DNA of 64,000 bases from positions 55,690,660 through 55,754,659 of the forward strand of contig CM071933.1 in assembly GCA_016081115.2 (NCBI GenBank). Direction: 5' to 3'. The notes below the pieces were generated by a model. It was not told the origin of the DNA and made no database searches. It was given only the letters and a program-made list of their open reading frames with translations. Origin of the DNA: Rehmannia glutinosa. Lineage: Eukaryota > Streptophyta > Magnoliopsida > Lamiales > Orobanchaceae. Positions 58,530 to 64,000 of this stretch are shown one piece after another (position 1 is the first letter of the stretch; every line of letters starts with the position of its first letter). Position numbers and translations under genes: made by a program.

Positions 58530-60863
58530 TCAAGGAAATTAAGTTTTAGGTACCCATACTTATGCAGGTCCTGAGGGGTTGGAATTGTAAGATGATCCAA
58601 CCAACTTATAGCCAAATGATTTGACTCTAAGGGGTTGCCATCTATCGATTGCCATAATCATAATTAATCTTGGCAAATTGCTTGGGGATTCTAGGTTCAT
58701 ACAAATTTTGTCTCTTTTGTCGTATGCCCCTGCATATGTGTTTTGGCAATCGCCTTCTTTGGGTAATTGTGGTGTCTTTGAATGTAGTGCCTAGGTGCAT
58801 ATGTGTCTTTGATGAAAGCTCTTATACTTTTGGAATGGCCTTTTTCGAGTTCTAGGCCTTTGCCATTTTAGCTTATATTCCATAAGTCTATCTTTGATAG
58901 TTCACATTATTCCAATCACTTGGCTTGGATATTTTCTACCATTCCCATCATATGTATTTCTTTTATAGATTTTCTGGGGTTTTTGGTAGCTCGCCTCTTA
59001 TTTTACTGAGTATTTTCTGTTTGGAGTTTCTTTGAGGAACTCGGCCGAATCTCTTCTCATTTGCCCTTTCAAATAGCCGCACTCAATCGGTTGTTTTCCT
59101 TTTCCTTTATAACCAAGGCCAGTTTGCTTGTAATTGTGCTTTGGAGTGAATGTGTGTGCAACATTTAGACTTTTGGATTTTTAGACTCTTCATTGCTTGA
59201 AGATCCTTTTTCCAAAATTACTCTCGAAGTTTGACATATCAGGAGGAGTTAAATCCTAAGCCTGTCTTGTCTCCACATTCTTTTTGACTCATAATAAGAT
59301 CATCTAATGATTTAGATGCCTTAGTGAATGAGGCAATAACATTTTTGAGGTCATTCTCCCTCTTTTCTATGGCAGCAATTTCTGCTATTAGCTTGGCTTT
59401 TTCGGCCTTTAAACTTTCATTCTCATCACCTATTTGACTTAGAGTACTCGGCTCCTTAGTGTTTGTGAGTTTTGGCTCTTGAGTAGGCTGTTTTCCTCAT
59501 TTAGTAGTGTGTGTGAGGATTTAATGTGTTCAAAATCTTTCATCATTTTGCCTAATGAGTCATAAAGATCAGTGGGTGATGAAGTGTGTGTGTCACAGTC
59601 ACTATCACTAGAATCGAGTTTGATGAGTTGGAGTTTACCTCATCTTCTTGGTCGATTGATCTTGTTCCTTGGCCATCGAGACGATCGGGCTTCTTCTTGA
59701 GTCACTTGAGTAGTCATCTTCTTGCTCTCGAATCAATTTGTGTCTTTTGACTGCATTTTTCGCAGCCAACATTGCCTTTTTCTTTTCTTGTCTTCTTTCT
59801 CTGAAGACCTTTCTTTCTTCTTCATTCATGTATTTGTTGACTACAGGATATGGGCAAATCAATGGCATAGTGACCTGGTTGCCTACGGTTCCAAAGATAG
59901 ATATTCAACCTTTTGATCAGCTCTTTCCATTCTTGGATTGTCACCCTTTGATATTCACTTTTTGATGATCTGTTCTCTTGGTTGGCCTATCTTCCTTGAC
60001 TTGGAGGAGCCGAGTGTCTTCCGGATGATTCGCCCTTGCCTCTCTTGTAGTTCTTATTGAAGAACTTGTTGAACCTTTTACTAGTAGGGCTATCTCTTCC
60101 GGGTCAATGACTTCTTTGACCTCGGCTCTCTTCCCATCTTTAACAATTAGAGCAAATTGTTTTGGGTACAACTGTCTCTTCCTCGGTCTTTTCTTCTCGG
60201 CTCAAACTCGTAGGCTTTGAGGTCCGAGAATAGTTCATGGTTGGATGTCTTTGATAGGTCCATGGAATGTCTTAGTGCCATGACTTTCATTTTCCATTCA
60301 TTTGGAAGACTTTTTAGGATCTTCATACATATTTCCTTCCGTGTATATTTCTTTCCAAGTGCGGATAACTCGTTGGTGATTTACGTGAACCGAGCATCCG
60401 GTTGATCCAGGTTTTCTCCGAGATAATTTTGAAGTTCTCAAATTTCTCGTACGACCCACCGATAATTTGTTTTCTTTGATTTGCTCGAGCCTTCACAAAT
60501 CAATGTTAGCTTGTCCTGATTTCTTTAGCCGTTTTGCATGATTTGACTTTATTGAACATGGCTTTGTCAAGGTTTTGTAAAGGATGTCCTTGGTTACATT
60601 GTCCAGGTTGTATCTTTTTTCGTCATCATTTGTCCATTCGAGTTCTTGGTTTTTCAACCATGGCTGGTGGGAGCAACATCCTCCTCTCACCTTGGTGCTC
60701 TCTTCTTACGATTGTGTTCACCTTTAAGATTTGCGGTGGCCCATCCTCTATTACTATCCACATCTCATCATGTAATCTTTGATAGATGAGCTCGCATACG
60801 AATTTTCCAATCATCAAATTCTTCAATAGTGAACATAGGGATGCGTGTCAAATTTGCTTCCAT
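58530..60863 (-). pseudogene. copia gag, copy C
   Basis: ATG at 60863-60861 starts M-E-A-N-L-T-R. Capsid words lie near 60200-60330. At the zinc-knuckle position near 59870-59920 it reads RRQPGHYAIDLP, without cysteines. Coiled-coil sequence is near 59340-59460. Broken by frameshifts. Confidence 0.83.
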
Positions 60864-60975
60864 GATAATAACTTTTAATGATAAAAAGAGTTTTGAAAGT
60901 TTAAGTACTAAAGCAGACTTTGAAAAGTTTGGAGATCTAGTTCAAGAACCGTGCGGAGGGCTCAATGAACCAACC

Positions 60976-60986
60976 GCTCGATACCA
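60976..60986 (-). promoter_or_regulatory. Primer binding site of copy C (initiator Met tRNA)
   Basis: Minus-strand TGGTATCGAGC starts 2 nt inside the 5' LTR. Confidence 0.85.
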
Positions 60987-60988
60987 CT

Positions 60989-62534
60989 TGTAGGTCCCAA
61001 GGGGTGTAAGTGTAAGGTTTAGAAGGGGGTGAATAAACCTTACCAAATTTTTGATTTAGTCCTTTTAAAAATTCGAGAGATGATACTACGAGTTGTATCC
61101 TTGGTGGATGACCAATTTAGTTAATCAAGTAGAGTTAGTCTCTCAACAGACTTAATCGAGTGTTGATGGAATAACTCATTTGTTAAGTTTAACTCAATTG
61201 TGGTTTGTTTTTTTTGGAAGACTTAACACACTTAAGTTTGGTTAAGAGAGATTTAGAGCTTGATTTAGTACTTAGAGGTTATCTAATGGATAACAAATAT
61301 GTCGCAGAATTAAACAAATATGATGCAAGAATTAAAGTCTTTGAAATGTAAATGACACAATAAGATTTTTATAGAGGTTCGAAGATGGGGTAATTCTTCT
61401 ACTCCTCTCTTCTCCAACTCCGGAGGAATCCACTAGGTATTGATCAAGTATACAAAGTGGTAACAGTCCGGATACAAGTCTTGATCACACACGGTGACTT
61501 GATCCTTTGGGACTCGGTCCGAGACGCCTTGATCACTCACCGGTGGCTTCTCGTGACGACTCGGCTTCTTCACAGGCATTTGCCTTGCTACTACAGCCCA
61601 CTTGCTCAAGCTCTTTGGATTTGATCACTAAGCCCTCCAAAAGCTCAAGACTTGGTTCGACCTTGAACCTTCCTACAATCCTTCGTGGAATGTAGACCCC
61701 TTGATTCTTGATAATTTCCTCTTCAACGATTGAAGTTATCTTTCCTTCACGGTGAGTGTTGGATTGATGTTCATCGTAGTGTAGGCTTGAGGATTGAGCG
61801 TTTAATGACTTGAGAATATTTGAGTTACAGTTCTAATAATTGCTTGAATGTTTGTGGTTCTGGTCTTCTTCTCTCGAGTCATTCCTCGGCCTTTTATAGT
61901 GATCTTTCAAAAATCGCCGTTGAAGAGATAGGCTTATTTTTGAAAGTCACTTGTGGTCGTTGGCTTGTCTTGTTGCGATCCTTGGAATTGCCATTTCCTC
62001 GTATGAATTGTTCTTCACCTTTTTGAGTTCGACACGGTGTAGTGCTTTCCATTGGTTTATTCCTTTTGCACGCTTATGGGGTGAGCACTTCGAGAAAGGT
62101 ATCATGGAGATATTACTTGTTTAAGTAATTCTCTTGATTTGTGCAACGGATCTTTTCGATTATCTCGACTTGATCGCATTTCCTTGCTTTCCCAGGTGAC
62201 TTAGAGTCGACTTCCAATCATGGATGACTCTTGTCACTTCAACTTGAGACTTGGCTTTTCTTGAGTTGACTTGATCGATACTCCACTCACCGTGCATCTC
62301 ACCGCTCCTTGATAGAGTTCCGTCTTCTCTTCTTTGCCATACTCAATTTGTCTTGCGGTGAGTCTTCCTTCAGTCTCCGGTTGTCTTCTTGCATGTTTGG
62401 GCATAGGCGACTTAACTCGGCTTGACCAGCCCCTATTTATTACAATGCATTTTACAACAAAAATTGGGGTGCCAACTTCCTATTCTAAGTTTTACATGGC
62501 ATTCATCAAAATCTAAACAATAAATTTCCCAACA
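60989..62534 (-). repeat. 5' LTR of copia copy C
   Basis: 1546 bp, TGTTGGG at 62534 to CCTACA at 60989, with TATAAAAG at 61898-61891. It pairs with the 3' LTR at 49571-51109, differing by scattered substitutions and small indels. Confidence 0.9.
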
Positions 62535-62725
62535 AACCGCACCACTCTAGGTAGGTGTGCGAGTATTCCAAAGTCAAAAAGCCTTGAGACCGACTTTTCT
62601 AGCATTTCAAAGAATCTTCTTGACAAGGGTTTCATCATAATCTGTTTCACCATACCTTTGAAATCCACCGACGATCCTGAGTGGATTTGCTTAGAGAGTT
62701 TAACGAAATCAAACTTGATTGCCAT
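62535..62725 (-). pseudogene. Extra ORF of copy E, N-terminal part
   Basis: ATG at 62725-62723 reads M-A-I-K-F-D-F-V-K-L-S-K-Q-I-H-S-G, a diverged match to copy B. The frame is cut at 62535 by copy C. Confidence 0.78.
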
Positions 62726-63296
62726 TTTTGGAGATTTTCGATTAAAACTTGATGAACTTGTTTGAGGACACTTAGGGTTTTCGAGAGAGAAATGGCTTGC
62801 TTTCTTTTTGCTTGAAGATGAACAGTTTCGAATGTGAGAGAGAAAGCTGAAAATGTATATATAAGGGTTATGAAAGGACATGTTTTCGTTTTTGAAATTT
62901 TGATCGAAATCAACGTTTGATTTAGCACATCAAAGCGCATTTAATTCCTCGCATTTAATGCGGCAAACATTTATATCCAATCATATGCTTCTTTGTGTAG
63001 CTTTTCTTTGTACCCGTCATTATTACGCTGATGTCATCCTTAAAAACATTCCCCTCATTAAAAACGATTGCGTTTTTGTCACTTAGCTCATAAATGACTC
63101 AAACTTATGTCAAATATGACTTAACTCGCTTCTCTCTTTTCAAGAATGACTCAATTTTGTCGACTAACTAGATACAACCGACTTCCCGATATGGTGTTTC
63201 ACTTGGGCGATGTGTGGAACTTGCTCTTTTCTCATTTTCTTATCTTTTATCTATGTTGATTGAGTCTTCTCGAGTGTCAACTCAGCTCAATTAACC
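62726..63296 (-). promoter_or_regulatory. pol to extra-ORF spacer with promoter-like signals, copy E
   Basis: On the minus strand it holds the ATTGG/TATAAAT block (near 62981-62969) shared with the other copies. A second TATATATA at 62863-62856, about 130 nt before the ATG, is absent in the others. An AAACCCTA and a TC-rich leader precede the ATG. Confidence 0.5.
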
Positions 63297-64000
63297 CTAG
63301 CTCATTCTTAAGCTCTTCAAATATTGACTCACATAGGGGCTTGGTGAATATGTCACTAGCTAATCGCTTATTAGTTGAGATATATTCCAAAATGATGTCT
63401 TTTTTTCAACATGATCTCTTATAAAATGATACCGACATCATTGTGCTTTGTTCTTGAATGCAACACGAGATTTCGAGTGATTGCAATAGCACTTGTGTTA
63501 TCACACATAATTGGAATCTCTTTTTATTCAATCTCGTAATCTCTCGGTGTTGTCTCATCCATAAGACTTGGGCACAACAACCGCCGCAACTATGTACTTT
63601 GCTTGGTGTGGATGTGGCTATGGAGTTTTGCTTCTTGCTAAACCAGGAAACCAATCTATTTCCAAGCATTTGACATGTACGAGAGGTACTTTTCGTGTCA
63701 ACTCGCATCCAAAGATAGTCGAGTCCGAATAACCAATAAGCTTGAATCCACCTTCCTTTTGGATACCATAAGCGAACTTCCTAAAGCATCCCTTCAAATA
63801 TGTTAGGATTCTCTTTCTTTGCGATCATGTAGCTCTCTTTTGGTGCAGATTGGAATCTTGCACATACACCTACCGCAAAGGTGATGTGGTCCTTTGGTCA
63901 TTAAGTAGAGCAATGATCCAATGAGTGATCTATATCTCGGTTTGATCTCTGACCTTGCCATCCGCATCCATGTCCATCTTGACCGAGCGTGTTCATTGGT
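63297..64000 (-). pseudogene. copia RNase H and RT end, copy E (partial)
   Basis: Words SWFSKKQNSIATSTPS and VLWMRQ and the DVDADG-type connection near 63960 identify the C-terminal part of a copia pol. It ends at TAG 63299-63297, followed by GGT TAA. The rest lies outside the window. Confidence 0.8.

Larger units (their letters stand above)
49571..62534 (-). mobile_element. Copia copy C, nested in copy E, integrase-deleted
   Basis: Both LTRs, PBS and PPT are present on the minus strand, 12.96 kb. It lacks about 1 kb of pol compared with copies A and B. The flanks AAATG (49566-49570) and AACCG (62535-62539) agree at 3 of 5 positions, a poor target duplication, but the host ORF of copy E is continuous across the insertion. 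Confidence 0.9.
62535..64000 (-). mobile_element. Copia copy E, 5' part (continues past the right edge)
   Basis: N-terminal piece of the extra ORF, the pol spacer and the C-terminal part of pol, in the same orientation as 43359-49570 and separated from it by copy C. Confidence 0.86.

Overview
This window looks like repeat-rich nuclear DNA of a flowering plant, probably a eudicot. It consists almost wholly of LTR retrotransposons. Initiator-Met tRNA primer binding sites, copia-type (PR-IN-RT-RH) and Athila-type gypsy (PR-RT-RH-IN) gene orders, a 5S-rRNA-derived repeat and A+T-rich spacers all point that way. I found no host protein gene, tRNA gene, functional rRNA gene, CRISPR array or bacterial-type operon. 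Every gag-pol reading frame seen is broken by stops and frameshifts, so the coding entries are pseudogenes.

Four copies of one large SIRE/Maximus-like Ty1/copia family dominate. Copy A (minus strand, window start to 13280) has its 3' LTR cut by the window edge. Copy B (plus strand, 14566-28352) is complete, with both LTRs, PBS, PPT and a TAAGT target duplication. Copy C (minus, 49571-62534) has both LTRs but has lost its integrase core. Copy E (minus, from 43359 past the right edge) is split in two by C. Each copy reads LTR - PBS - gag - protease - integrase - RT - RNase H - TAG stop - about 570 bp of spacer - an extra reading frame of about 4.5 kb - PPT - LTR. The extra frame sits in the envelope-like position of SIRE elements but shows no membrane segment. 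It has an N-terminal plant-transposon-like domain, a Lys/Pro-rich basic stretch and a C-terminal Glu/Lys/Arg coiled coil. The spacer before it keeps promoter-like signals in all four copies.

Between A and B lie the start of an older small copia element (X, 13281-13633), which A entered a few codons into gag, and a short poly(A)-tailed retroposon (13838-14375). From 28358 to 31203 there is a 5S-rRNA-derived Cassandra-like fragment, a separate LTR with a Met-tRNA PBS but no recognisable pol, and an A/T/C-only stretch of 199 nt without a G.

From 31204 to 42762 lies one Athila-lineage Ty3/gypsy element (plus strand). Its 5' LTR has been fused by deletion straight onto gag. It carries gag, protease, RT, RNase H, integrase, a conserved post-pol hairpin and an Athila-type extra ORF in the env position. 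A GC-rich, hairpin-forming repeat of about 70 bp occurs in both LTRs, inside the protease-RT linker (inverted) and between integrase and the extra ORF.

Inferred order of events: X before A; E before C. The relative time of B and the gypsy element is not fixed by nesting. Domain borders inside broken pol genes are approximate (tens of bases).
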